Source: Azoarcus sp.
GTDB taxonomy: Bacteria > Pseudomonadota > Gammaproteobacteria > Burkholderiales > Rhodocyclaceae
Assembly (NCBI GenBank): GCA_030656215.1
Contig: JAUSOD010000049.1
Coordinates: 16,020 to 80,019 of the forward strand
DNA length: 64,000 nucleotides
Reading direction: 5' to 3'
Shown: positions 9,422 through 18,046 of the stretch, in pieces
Layout: the number at the start of each line of letters is the position of its first letter
Position numbering within the stretch: position 1 is the stretch's first letter
Program-made: the position numbers and the translations under genes
Notes under the pieces: model-generated
Told to the model about the DNA's origin: nothing
Databases searched by the model: none
Seen by the model: only the letters and a program-made list of their open reading frames with translations

Positions 9422-9544
9422 TCAGTTTTCGGCGAAGACGTCGTCAAGGCTATCGGCGTCGAGCACTCTGTCAGCCCAGAGCTCAAGCTGCTCGGGGGTG
9501 GCTTGGGCAAGGCGATCGGTAGCCGGTTTGGGCAGTGGACGCGC
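9422..9544 (-). pseudogene. Remnant of a DUF4351 / Rpn-family transposase-like nuclease (C-terminal end)
   Basis: The reverse frame reads ARPLPKPATDRLAQATPEQL and then ELWADRVLDADSLDDVFAEN before the stop. This closely matches the C-terminal tail of DUF4351-containing Rpn/PD-(D/E)XK proteins (pattern RLAQA..EQLE.W..RVLDA..L..VF). Nothing of the nuclease core is found upstream in any frame, because the adjacent sequence is the 3-prime end of the PilZ gene. It is therefore a truncated leftover of a longer gene, recognised by motif memory rather than by alignment. Confidence 0.6.
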
Positions 9545-9587
9545 ACCAGCTTGCCGCCATGTGTGGCGCCTCAGATACAGGCAGCGC

Positions 9588-10487
9588 TCAATTCGCTTCC
9601 TCAAACAGCTTCTGATAAACAAACGCCGTCAGCACCAGCTGCTGCGCGGGTGACACATCGATGAACTGGATGCCATGCACGAAACGGCGGGCGCTGCCGT
9701 CCTCGGGCTGCTCTTCCTGGGTGCTGCGCACCGCTCCGTCCAGGTTGAGGTAGTGCTCGGTGTCGCCGACCAGCGCCCGGAACTTGATGGTCAGGTGGTC
9801 GCCCTTGGGTGCGAGCGACTGTTTGGCGGTCAGCGAGCAGCCACCGGTGCTGAGGTTGCTCAGTGTCGCGCCATGGGTCTGGCCTTTTTCGTTCAGGGCA
9901 GCTGCGATCAGTGAAACCTTGGCGCGGGCGCCGTGACGCACCAGCAGGCCGCGCACCTGGCTGGGGTAGCTCAGATGGAGGTGCGGGTAGGGGACGTTGG
10001 TGACCTTGATGATCGAAGTGGCGAAGGCATAGGCGCTGCGCCCGGAGAACAGTCGGGCGATAAAGGTTTGCCCCTCACGCATCAGCAGTATCTTGCCGTC
10101 TTCGGTGGGCGTGGAGACGATGATGCCTTTGGGTTTTAAGTAGCCGATCAGCTTCACGTAGTAACGGAGTTGAGCAGTGCCGCTTTGGGACTGGATCTGC
10201 AGCTGGTCGCCGACGACGAGCTTGAGTTCGTCGAGCTCGCGGGTCTCTTGCTGAGGTTTGCTTTCGGCATGCGCTTTGCTGGCGGACGGCGATGGCTCGA
10301 GCGAAGCAGTTGCGGTGCCGGACGATGCCTGTCGAAAAAGCCCTAGCAGGCTGAGCTCGGCCAGCCGCTGGTCCGATTCGATGACCTGACCCTTTTCGAG
10401 GAGTACGAGCCCCTCATAGTTGTATACCGGCCAAGGTAACGGCTGTGCAGCGCGCAATTCACCTTGCAGGACGGGTTCCAGTTTCAC
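9588..10487 (-). CDS. ycgR: YcgR-like flagellar brake protein with PilZ domain
   Basis: 299 aa with a GTG start. After a variable N-terminus (1-85) comes a YcgR N-terminal barrel (about 85-175: LKLVVGDQLQIQSQ, KLIGYLKPKGIIVSTP) and then a PilZ domain (about 175-295). The PilZ shows the arginine stretch QVRGLLVRHGARAKV and the NLSTGG motif (D/N-x-S-x-x-G class), both used to bind c-di-GMP. YcgR proteins bind the flagellar stator or rotor when c-di-GMP rises and slow swimming. No sigma-28 promoter is visible, so its regulation may differ from the filament genes. It stands alone between two gene remnants. Confidence 0.82.
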   Translation of the reverse strand: MKLEPVLQGELRAAQPLPWPVYNYEGLVLLEKGQVIESDQRLAELSLLGLFRQASSGTATASLEPSPSASKAHAESKPQQETRELDELKLVVGDQLQIQSQSGTAQLRYYVKLIGYLKPKGIIVSTPTEDGKILLMREGQTFIARLFSGRSAYAFATSIIKVTNVPYPHLHLSYPSQVRGLLVRHGARAKVSLIAAALNEKGQTHGATLSNLSTGGCSLTAKQSLAPKGDHLTIKFRALVGDTEHYLNLDGAVRSTQEEQPEDGSARRFVHGIQFIDVSPAQQLVLTAFVYQKLFEEAN

Positions 10488-10602
10488 CGGTGTGCTCGAC
10501 TTGGTGTCGTTGAGGAAGGGCGATAGTAAACCCTCGGCGGTGCTTGTGCATATTGCCTGGTGGGGCTGAAGCTGTTCTCAAGTTTGCACGGTGGGTCTAG
10601 GG

Positions 10603-10797
10603 TCAGTCGACGTTCCTGAACACCCGATCCCAGCCGACTTCGATCTCGAGGCTGGCGAGCCGCAGGGGCTGGCCTTCGGCGATGTCGTGGAGTTCCCAGA
10701 TACCGTGCTCGGCGCGGCGGAAGAGTTCGATGCGCTTGAGGTCGGGGTCGATCAGCACGTATTCGCGTAGCGAGGCGATCCGGCGGTAGGCGGCGAA
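10603..10797 (-). pseudogene. Remnant of a Uma2 family endonuclease (C-terminal 64 codons)
   Basis: The minus strand encodes FAAYRRIASLREYVLIDPDL, KRIELFRRAEHGIWELHDIA and then EGQPLRLASLEIEVGWDRVF before a stop. This is the conserved C-terminal half of Uma2 (PF05685) proteins, including the YxxIxSLREYVLIDP core. An in-frame TAG lies immediately before the first Phe, and the upstream sequence belongs to the transporter permease end, so the N-terminal half is gone. The breakpoint has the small inverted repeat GGCGAA-TAG-TTCGCC. The rest of the 10488-10833 intergenic stretch holds nothing else I can recognise. Confidence 0.72.
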
Positions 10798-10833
10798 CTA
10801 TTCGCCGCATCGGCAAGCCACGCTTGCAGGCGT

Positions 10834-11766
10834 TTAACCCTCGGCCCGATACGGCTTGCCCAGCGAAACCGGCGAATTCAAGCGGATGGTATTTACATTG
10901 CGTGAGATCACGACCAGCACGATGATCGTTGCCCAATAAGGCAGTGACGACAGGAATTGCGCCGGGAAGTCGAGCTGCATGCCCGAGCCCTGGATGAAGA
11001 GCTGGGTGATCATCACCCCGCCGAACAGGTAGGCGCCGATCATCACCCGCAGTGGGCGCCAGGTGGCGAACACGACCAGCGCAAGCGCGATCCAGCCGCG
11101 GCCGGCGACCATGCCTTCGACCCACATCGGGGTGTAGAACACCGACAGGAAAGCGCCGCCGATGCCGGCCATGGCGCCGCCGAACAGCACCGCGAGGTAG
11201 CGGATGCGGATCACCGGGTGGCCGATGGCGTGGGCCGAGGCGGGGGATTCGCCCACCGCGCGCAGCACCAGGCCGGCACGGCTGCGGTAGAGGAACCACA
11301 CCACCGCCCAGAACAGCGCCCACGACAAATACACCAGCGCCTGCTGGTTGTAGAGCGCCTCGCCGATCAGCGGCAGGTCGGCAATGAACGGGATGCGGAT
11401 GGCCGGCACCGCGGGCAGGGCGATGGATTCGAAAGGCTTGCCGATGAAGGCCGACAGGCCGACCCCAAAGATCGAAAGCGCGAGCCCGGCGGCGACCTGA
11501 TTGGCCTGCAGGGTCAGGGTCAGGAAGCCGAAGATCAGCGCCACCGCCATCGCCGCGAACATGCCGGCGAGCACGCCCAGCCACGGGTTGCCGCTGTGGT
11601 GGGTGACGGCGAAGGCGGCGACGGCGCCCATCGCCATCATGCCTTCGGCGCCGAGGTTGAGCACGCCGGCCTTCTCGCTTACCAGCAGGCCGAGGGCGAC
11701 GATGATCAGCGGGGTGCCGGCCACCACGGTGGCGAACAGCATCGAGCTAAACAGGGATGCGTCCAT
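10834..11766 (-). CDS. BMP-type ABC transporter permease, second subunit (NupQ/YufQ-like)
   Basis: 310 aa, with eight or more hydrophobic helices. The GVLNLGAEGMMAMGAVAAF block near residues 34-52 and FGGAMAGIGGAFLSVFYTPM near 210-229 are characteristic of inner-membrane permeases of the RbsC/BPD-2 type used by nucleoside/purine BMP transporters. It starts 9 bases after the first permease, with GAGG upstream. It probably pairs with that subunit to import purines or nucleosides that the xanthine dehydrogenase encoded upstream can oxidise (inference from context). It is the last gene of the xdh operon; downstream lies a Uma2 remnant. Confidence 0.9.
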   Translation of the reverse strand: MDASLFSSMLFATVVAGTPLIIVALGLLVSEKAGVLNLGAEGMMAMGAVAAFAVTHHSGNPWLGVLAGMFAAMAVALIFGFLTLTLQANQVAAGLALSIFGVGLSAFIGKPFESIALPAVPAIRIPFIADLPLIGEALYNQQALVYLSWALFWAVVWFLYRSRAGLVLRAVGESPASAHAIGHPVIRIRYLAVLFGGAMAGIGGAFLSVFYTPMWVEGMVAGRGWIALALVVFATWRPLRVMIGAYLFGGVMITQLFIQGSGMQLDFPAQFLSSLPYWATIIVLVVISRNVNTIRLNSPVSLGKPYRAEG

Positions 11767-11775
11767 GGCGGGGCC

Positions 11776-12840
11776 TCAGGCGGTGGCGCGGCTGAAGCTC
11801 AGCCGGTAGTGGATGAAGACGTCCGAGCCGAGCAGGAAGAACAGCAGCAGACCCTGGAACACCATCGAGATCGAGCTTGGCAGGTTCATGTATTGCTGTA
11901 CCTGTTCGCCGCCGAGGAAGAGCAGCGCCATCAGCAGGCTGGCGAGCAGGATGCCGAAGGGGTTGAGGCGGCCGACGAAGGCGACGATGATCGCGGCGAA
12001 GCCGTAGCCGAGGTTGACCTTGTCGGTGAGCTGACCCATCGGCCCGGCGACCTCGCTCATGCCGGCAATGCCAGCCGCGGCGCCGCCGGTGAGCAGACCG
12101 ATCCAGATCATCCGATTGGCCGAGAAGCCGGCATAGCGTGCGGCGTCGGCCGCCTCGCCGGCGACCCGCATCTTGAAGCCGGTGTAGCTGCGGTTCATGA
12201 AGGCGTAGCCTGCCACCAGCGCAGTCAGCGCGATGATGAAACCGGCATGCAGGCGGGTGCCCTCGATCAGGATCGGCAGCAGGGCCGAGTCGCCGAACAT
12301 GGCCGTCTGCGGGAAGTTGAAGCCGTCCGGATCCTTCCACGGCCCGAACACCAGCCACGATACGAAGAGCTGGGCGACATAGACCAGCATCAGCGACACC
12401 AGGATTTCATTGGCGTTGAACTTTGTTTTCAGCAGTGCGGGGATCGCGGCCCAGGCCGCACCGGCTACCGCGCCGGCCACCACCATCGCCGGCAGGATCA
12501 GCCCGCTGTCGGACTCCTGGAAGTAGAGCGCAACCCCGGTGGCGCCCACCGTGCCGAGCATGAACTGGCCCTCGGCACCGATGTTCCATACATTGGCGCG
12601 AAAACCCACCGCGAGGCCGATCGCGCACAGCATCAGCGGCGTTGCCTTGAGCAGCAGTTCGGAGACGCCGTAGAGATCCTTGACCGGGCTCAGCAGGAAC
12701 AGCCGCAGCCCTTCGATCGGGTCCTTGCCCAGCGCGGAGAAGACCGCCATGCCGGCAATCAGGGTCAACGCCGCGGCGAGCACGGGCGACAGGTAGCTCA
12801 TCAGGCGCGAGGCCTCGGCGCGCGGTTCAAGCCGGAGCAT
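11776..12840 (-). CDS. BMP-type ABC transporter permease, first subunit (NupP/YufP-like)
   Basis: 354 aa. It has a short cytosolic N-terminus, then multiple membrane helices beginning SYLSPVLAAALTLIAGMAVF. GFRANVWNIGAEGQFMLGTV near residues 78-97 is the family hallmark, as is RVAGEAADAARYAGFSANRM near 229-248. It forms the membrane channel with the following permease. The start has GGAGG seven bases upstream and overlaps the ATPase gene end by 14 bases, so the ATPase and permeases are translated as a unit. By family, the substrates are nucleosides or oxidised purines; the exact one is not visible. Confidence 0.9.
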   Translation of the reverse strand: MLRLEPRAEASRLMSYLSPVLAAALTLIAGMAVFSALGKDPIEGLRLFLLSPVKDLYGVSELLLKATPLMLCAIGLAVGFRANVWNIGAEGQFMLGTVGATGVALYFQESDSGLILPAMVVAGAVAGAAWAAIPALLKTKFNANEILVSLMLVYVAQLFVSWLVFGPWKDPDGFNFPQTAMFGDSALLPILIEGTRLHAGFIIALTALVAGYAFMNRSYTGFKMRVAGEAADAARYAGFSANRMIWIGLLTGGAAAGIAGMSEVAGPMGQLTDKVNLGYGFAAIIVAFVGRLNPFGILLASLLMALLFLGGEQVQQYMNLPSSISMVFQGLLLFFLLGSDVFIHYRLSFSRATA

Positions 12841-14419
12841 GGGACACCTCCGCCGACGGGGTCGCGTGCGGTTCGCCCAGCTCGGAGCCCGGCCACAGGC
12901 CGCTCATCCATACCCCGATGTCCTCCACCGTGGTCTCTGCCGCTGGCCGTGGCGGCGACAGCCGGCCCTTGGCGATGACCGCGATGCGGTCGCAGATCTC
13001 GAACAATTCGTCCAGCTCCTCGGAGATCACCAGCACAGCACAACCGCGGTTGCGCAGGTCGATGAGGGACTGGCGGATGAAGGCGGCGGCGCCCACATCC
13101 ACCCCCCAGGTGGGCTGGGCACACACCAGCAGCTTGGGTGCCTGAAGGATTTCGCGGCCCATGATGAACTTTTGCAGGTTGCCGCCGGACAGCGACTTGG
13201 CCGCCGCCGAGGCGCCGCCACACTTGACGCTGAAGGCCTGGATGCAGTTCTCGGCAAAGGCGCGTGCGCGCCAGAATGCGAGAAAGCCGCCGCTGACGAA
13301 ATGCTGCGACTTGGCGGCGGTGAGGATGGCGTTGTCGGCCAGCGACATGCCGGGTACGGCGCCGCGGCCGAGGCGCTCTTCGGGCACGAAGCACATGCCG
13401 AGCTTGCGCCGCTGGCCCGGATTCATGCGCCCCGACTCGACGCCGAGGATCTGTACCGGGAATTTTTCCGCCAGCGGCTCCTCGCCCGAAATCGCGCGCA
13501 GCAACTCCTGCTGGCCGTTGCCGGAGACGCCGGCGATGCCGACGATTTCGCCCGCATGCACATCGAGGTGGATGTCGCGCAGATCGGTGGCAAAGGGGTC
13601 TGCGGTGGCGTGCGACAGGCCGGCCAGGCGCAGACGGATCTCGCCCGCGCTGTGGCTGCTGCCGTGCTCGCACACTGGCAGGTCCTTGCCTATCATCAGC
13701 CGCGCCATGGATGCCGGGGTTTCCTCAGCCGGCTGGCAGTGGCCGGTGACACGCCCGCCGCGCAGCACGGTGGCGGTGTGGCAGAGCGCCTGGATCTCAT
13801 CGAGCTTGTGGCTGATGTAGAGGATGGAGCAGCCCTCGGCGGCGAGCTGGCGCAGGGTTTCAAACAGCTTGCGCACCGCCTGCGGGGTGAGCACCGAGGT
13901 GGGCTCGTCCATGATCAGCAGGCGCGGGTTCTGCAGCAGGCAGCGCACGATCTCGACTCGCTGACGCTCGCCCACCGATAGCGCGTGCACATGGCGGCGC
14001 GGATCCACCGGCAGGCCGTAGCGCTTGGATACCTCTTCGATGCGCTGCGCCAGCTCGCCCAGGTCGGGTTTGCCGGGCAGGGCCAGCGCCACGTTCTCGA
14101 CCACGGTCAGGGTCTCGAACAGCGAAAAATGCTGGAACACCATGCCGATGCCCAGCTCGCGGGCGTGCGCCGGGCTGTCCACCGTGACCGCCTTGCCTTC
14201 CCAATGCATCTCGCCCGAGCTCGGGCGGGTGACGCCGTAGATGATCTTCATCAGCGTGGATTTGCCCGCCCCGTTTTCGCCCAGCACGGCGTGGATCTCG
14301 CCGGGTGTGACCTCGAGATTGACCCCATCGTTGGCGACCACGCTCGGGTAGACCTTGCGGATGTCCTTGAGCACGAGCCGGGGCGGCGTGCTTGCGGCTG
14401 GAGGAATGGGCTGGGTCAT
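12827..14419 (-). CDS. BMP-type sugar/nucleoside ABC transporter ATP-binding protein (double ABC, NupO/YufO-like)
   Basis: 530 aa with two fused ABC domains. The first has Walker A GENGAGKST, signature LSVGERQRVEIVR and Walker B LLIMDEPTSVL. The second has a degenerate Walker A (GVSGNGQQELLRA), signature LSGGNLQKFIMGREI and ISEELDELFEICDRI. This RbsA-like arrangement, with a weakened second P-loop, is normal for BMP/ribose-type importers. The ATG at 14417-14419 is used because it overlaps the xdhC stop by ATGA; the reading frame extends further upstream but into xdhC. It energises the two permeases encoded immediately downstream. Confidence 0.93.
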   Translation of the reverse strand: MTQPIPPAASTPPRLVLKDIRKVYPSVVANDGVNLEVTPGEIHAVLGENGAGKSTLMKIIYGVTRPSSGEMHWEGKAVTVDSPAHARELGIGMVFQHFSLFETLTVVENVALALPGKPDLGELAQRIEEVSKRYGLPVDPRRHVHALSVGERQRVEIVRCLLQNPRLLIMDEPTSVLTPQAVRKLFETLRQLAAEGCSILYISHKLDEIQALCHTATVLRGGRVTGHCQPAEETPASMARLMIGKDLPVCEHGSSHSAGEIRLRLAGLSHATADPFATDLRDIHLDVHAGEIVGIAGVSGNGQQELLRAISGEEPLAEKFPVQILGVESGRMNPGQRRKLGMCFVPEERLGRGAVPGMSLADNAILTAAKSQHFVSGGFLAFWRARAFAENCIQAFSVKCGGASAAAKSLSGGNLQKFIMGREILQAPKLLVCAQPTWGVDVGAAAFIRQSLIDLRNRGCAVLVISEELDELFEICDRIAVIAKGRLSPPRPAAETTVEDIGVWMSGLWPGSELGEPHATPSAEVSHAPA

Positions 14420-15537
14420 GGTGTCGTGGTGTCCGCGCGGGTGACTGTCGCAAGAGGCGATTTGTGTTGCTTCGGTCCGATGGCGGCCGATGTACGGCGT
14501 AGCGCCATCAACTGCGCGGCAATCGCGATGGCGATCACCTCGGGTTCCTTGCCGATCACGCCGGGATCGCCCACCGGGCAAACCAGCCGTTGCAGTTGTG
14601 CGTTGTCATGACCGCGTGCACGCAGTCTGGCCTCGAAGCTGGCCCGTTTCGAGCGCGAGCCGATCAGGCCGAGGAAGCGGAAATCGCCGCGCTCGAGCCA
14701 GGCCCGCAGCAACTCCAGATCGAGCGCATGGCTGTGGGTGGCGATCAGCACCGCGCTGTCGGCGGGCAGGTGGCGGATCTCGGCCGCGGGGCAGTCGGCG
14801 ACGATCGGTCGCGTGTTGCGCGGCATCCATGCCAGGAATTCGGATTCGCGCGGATCGATCCAGCTCACCCGGATCGGCAGGCGGGCGAGGACTTCGACCA
14901 GCGCGCGGCCCACGTGGCCGGCGCCGAACAGGGCCAGGTGCAGTTCGGGCGGGCGAAAGAGCTCGATCAGATGGGTGTGGCCAGATTCCTGATCGTTCGC
15001 GATTGCGGCACTGTCGCCGGGCAGGTCGGAAAGGCGGTTCAGCGTGGCGGCCAGCGCCGGCCGGGTGGTATCGCCGGATGGCGCTTGGGAAAGCTTGGCC
15101 AGCGGAGCCACCGATACCGAGCGCCCGCCGAGCTCGATCAGGCGGACCCAGTCGCACTGCAATTGCTCCAGCCGGCGTGCTTCATTCACCCACGCGCGCT
15201 CGGCCGGGGTAACGAGGTCGAAGGCGAGCTTCACCACCCCGCCACAGCACTGGCCGACACTGGCGCCGAGTGGAAAGCGTTCGAGCCGGGCGGGCGGCAG
15301 TGCAGCGGCATTTGCGATTGCTTCAGCATCAGCAAGCATCTGGCGGGCGATTTCGATCGCGCGCAATTCGAGGTGGCCCCCGCCGATGGTGCCGCACAGG
15401 GTGGCGCGGGTGACCAGCATGCGTGCACCGGGTGCGCGTGGTGCCGAGCCGCGCACCTCGGCCACGCCCACCCACACCGCGGTCGCACCGGTGTCGAGAT
15501 GGCCAGCGAGGGTGTCGAGCAGACGCACGCTTGTCAT
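14416..15537 (-). CDS. xdhC: Xanthine dehydrogenase accessory protein XdhC
   Basis: About 373 aa. The XdhC/CoxI N-terminal domain has VGVAEVRGSAPRAPGARMLV, the IGGGHLELRAIEIAR block and the GASVGQCCGGVVKLAF cysteine motif. The C-terminal Rossmann XdhC_C domain has LALFGAGHVGRALVEVLARL, STHSHALDL-type and FLGLIGSRSKRASF motifs. XdhC binds molybdopterin, assists sulfuration of the Mo cofactor and inserts it into XdhB. The start is uncertain (ATG at 15537, another at 15564); neither has a strong ribosome site. It lies 88 bases after xdhB and overlaps the transporter ATPase gene by ATGA. Confidence 0.92.
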   Translation of the reverse strand: MTSVRLLDTLAGHLDTGATAVWVGVAEVRGSAPRAPGARMLVTRATLCGTIGGGHLELRAIEIARQMLADAEAIANAAALPPARLERFPLGASVGQCCGGVVKLAFDLVTPAERAWVNEARRLEQLQCDWVRLIELGGRSVSVAPLAKLSQAPSGDTTRPALAATLNRLSDLPGDSAAIANDQESGHTHLIELFRPPELHLALFGAGHVGRALVEVLARLPIRVSWIDPRESEFLAWMPRNTRPIVADCPAAEIRHLPADSAVLIATHSHALDLELLRAWLERGDFRFLGLIGSRSKRASFEARLRARGHDNAQLQRLVCPVGDPGVIGKEPEVIAIAIAAQLMALRRTSAAIGPKQHKSPLATVTRADTTTP

Positions 15538-15625
15538 CGGGCGTGCGCCGGACGACGGCGCCATGCGGCGATGACCGGGGCGCTGCGCTGCGTCGGATGG
15601 GTGTGGCCTGCGAGCCGGGCGTTGC

Positions 15626-18046
15626 TCATGCTGCGTCTCCGGCCCGCTGGCGGGCGTCATCGACGCTACGCAGGATTTCCTCTGCGGTGGCCGGGGCGTC
15701 GAGCTGCGGCGTGACGCCGTAATCGGCCGCCGCGGCCACCGCATCCTTGATTGCGTGCCACACCGACAGCGCCAGCATCAGGGGTGGTTCGCCGACCGCC
15801 TTGGAGCGGAAAATCGAATCCTCGGCGTTGATGCCACGCTCCCACAGGCGCACGTTGAACACCGGCGGCAGGTCCGACACCGCGGGGATCTTGTAAGTCG
15901 ACGGGGCGTGGGTGCGCAGCCGTCCGTCCGCATCCCAGCACAGTTCTTCTGTCGTCAGCCAGCCCATGCCCTGGATGAATCCGCCTTCGACCTGGCCGAG
16001 ATCGATCGCCGGGTTCAGCGAGTGACCGACGTCGTGCACGATGTCGACGCGCAGCACCTTCGATTCGCCGGTCAGGGTATCGATCGCCACTTCGCTGCAG
16101 GCCACGCCGTAGGCGTAGTAATAGAACGGGCGGCCGGACAGGGTGCTGCGGTCGTAGGCGATCTTGGGCGTACGGTAGTAGCCGGTGGCCGATAGCGAGA
16201 CCCGACCCATCCACGCGGCGTGCACCAGTTCGGCGAAGCCGAGCACGGTGTCGCCGGCATGCACCCGGTTGGCGCGGAATTCCACCTGGTCCTCGCGGCA
16301 GCCGTACTTTGCCGCGGCGAATTCGGTCAGTCGTGCCTTGATCTTGCGCGCCGCGTCCTGCGCCGCCTTGCCGTTGAGGTCGGCACCACTCGAAGCTGCG
16401 GTGGCCGAGGCATTGGGCACGCGCGCGGTGTCGGATGCGGTGACGCGGATGCGGTCGATGTCGATCTGCAGTTCGCGCGCCACCACCTGGGCGACCTTGG
16501 TGAATAGCCCCTGACCCATTTCGGTGCCGCCGTGGTTGAGCATTACCGTGCCGTCGGTATACACATGCAGCAGTGCGCCGGCCTGATTGAGGTGGGTGGC
16601 GGTGAAGGAGATGCCGAACTTCACCGGGGTCAGCGCAATGCCCTTCTTGATCACCGGGCTGGTGGCGTTCCAGGCGCGGAGCGCCGCGCGCCGGGCGTGA
16701 TAGTCGCAGTCGGCCTCGAGTTCGGCGGTGAGTTCGTGGAGGACGTTGTCCTCGATCAACTGGCCGTAGTGGGTGGTGTTGCGCTCGGTGATGCCGTAGT
16801 AGTTGAGCTTGCGCACCTCGAGCGGGTCGCGCCCGAGGTGGTGGGCGATGGCGTCGACGACCTCCTCGATGCCGAACATGCCCTGTGGCCCGCCGAACCC
16901 GCGAAAGGCGGTGTTGGAGACGGTGTTGGTCTTGCACCGCTGCGAGTCGATCGCGACATTGGCCAGATGATAGGCGTTGTCGGCGTGGAACATTGCGCGG
17001 TCGGCAATGGCGCCGGTGAGGTCAGCCGAATAGCCGGCGCGGGTCGCCTGGCGAAAGCGCACGCCGAGCATGCGCCCGTCGTCGTCGAAGCCGACCTCCC
17101 AGTCGATGCGAAAGTCGTGGCGCTTGCCGGTCAGGATCATGTCGTCGTCGCGGTCCAGGCGCAGCTTGACCGGGCGCCCGGTGCGCATGGCGCCGATTGC
17201 GGCGATGGCAGCGATCTGGCCCGGCTGGCTCTCCTTGCCGCCGAAGCCGCCACCCATGCGGCGGCATTCGACCACCACGTCCTTGGCCTCGCGTCCGAGG
17301 GCATGGGCCACCTGGAGCTGGACCTCGCCCGGATGCTGGCTGGACGAATACACCTTCATGGTGTCGTCTTCCTGCGGGATGGCGTAGGCGATATGGGTTT
17401 CGAGGTAGAAGTGGTCTTGCCCGCCCAGACGTATGCTGCCGGCAAGTCGATGCGGCGCGGTGGCGAGGGCGGCGTCGGCGTCGCCGTGGCGCAGGGCGGT
17501 GTCCGGCAGCACCCGGGTGCCGGCTTGCAGCGCATCGTCTACCGAGAGTGCGGCTGGCAGCCGGTTGTAGTCGACGCGGGCGAGGCGGGCGGCGGCGCGG
17601 GCGGCGCGCATGTCGTCGGCAAGCACCGCGAACAGGGCCTGGCCGTGGAACTGGACTTCGTCGGTGGCAAAGATCGGGTCGTCGTGCACTACCGGGCCGA
17701 AGTCGTTGATGCCGGGGATGTCGTCCGCGGTGAGCACCGCGACCACGCCGGGTGCCGAACGCACGGCGCTGAGGTCGAGCGCGGTGATGCGGGCGTGCGC
17801 CTCGGTGGCGAGGCCGATCGCGGCGTGCAGGGTGCGGCGCAATTCGGGCAGATCGTCGATGTAGGTGGCGCTGCCTGTAACGTGCAGCACTGCGGATTCG
17901 TGGGGCAGGGCGGTGCCGGCCGCACCACGGGGTTCGGCGTCCGGCCGCTTGTTACCTTGGCCCGCGTTGAGGTGAGCGGCAAGCGCGGGTTCGGCCGCAG
18001 GCTCAACTAGGGACTGAACTGCGGACGGTGCTTCAGGCTTGTCCAT
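15626..18046 (-). CDS. xdhB: Xanthine dehydrogenase, molybdopterin-binding large subunit
   Basis: 806 aa. The first 45 residues are a low-complexity extension, then the Ald_Xan_dh a/b hammerhead domain (HESAVLHVTGSATYIDDLPE), then the large Mo-cofactor domain with MGGGFGGKESQPGQ, FRGFGGPQGMFGIEEV and the C-terminal KAVGEPPLMLALSVWHAIKD containing the catalytic Glu. It hydroxylates hypoxanthine and xanthine to urate, passing electrons to XdhA. GGAGG lies seven bases before the ATG at 18046. It overlaps the end of xdhA by 14 bases, so the subunits are probably translationally coupled. Confidence 0.96.
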   Translation of the reverse strand: MDKPEAPSAVQSLVEPAAEPALAAHLNAGQGNKRPDAEPRGAAGTALPHESAVLHVTGSATYIDDLPELRRTLHAAIGLATEAHARITALDLSAVRSAPGVVAVLTADDIPGINDFGPVVHDDPIFATDEVQFHGQALFAVLADDMRAARAAARLARVDYNRLPAALSVDDALQAGTRVLPDTALRHGDADAALATAPHRLAGSIRLGGQDHFYLETHIAYAIPQEDDTMKVYSSSQHPGEVQLQVAHALGREAKDVVVECRRMGGGFGGKESQPGQIAAIAAIGAMRTGRPVKLRLDRDDDMILTGKRHDFRIDWEVGFDDDGRMLGVRFRQATRAGYSADLTGAIADRAMFHADNAYHLANVAIDSQRCKTNTVSNTAFRGFGGPQGMFGIEEVVDAIAHHLGRDPLEVRKLNYYGITERNTTHYGQLIEDNVLHELTAELEADCDYHARRAALRAWNATSPVIKKGIALTPVKFGISFTATHLNQAGALLHVYTDGTVMLNHGGTEMGQGLFTKVAQVVARELQIDIDRIRVTASDTARVPNASATAASSGADLNGKAAQDAARKIKARLTEFAAAKYGCREDQVEFRANRVHAGDTVLGFAELVHAAWMGRVSLSATGYYRTPKIAYDRSTLSGRPFYYYAYGVACSEVAIDTLTGESKVLRVDIVHDVGHSLNPAIDLGQVEGGFIQGMGWLTTEELCWDADGRLRTHAPSTYKIPAVSDLPPVFNVRLWERGINAEDSIFRSKAVGEPPLMLALSVWHAIKDAVAAAADYGVTPQLDAPATAEEILRSVDDARQRAGDAA

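Noticed and set aside
10957..12978. Long plus-strand open frame (673 codons) across the transporter genes
   Set aside because: It is antisense to two clearly conserved permeases; its composition (Gln, His, Arg, Gly rich) is what the complementary strand of a high-GC gene gives.
16532..18010. Plus-strand open frame of 492 codons opposite xdhB
   Set aside because: Shadow of xdhB; no recognisable motif and strongly biased composition.
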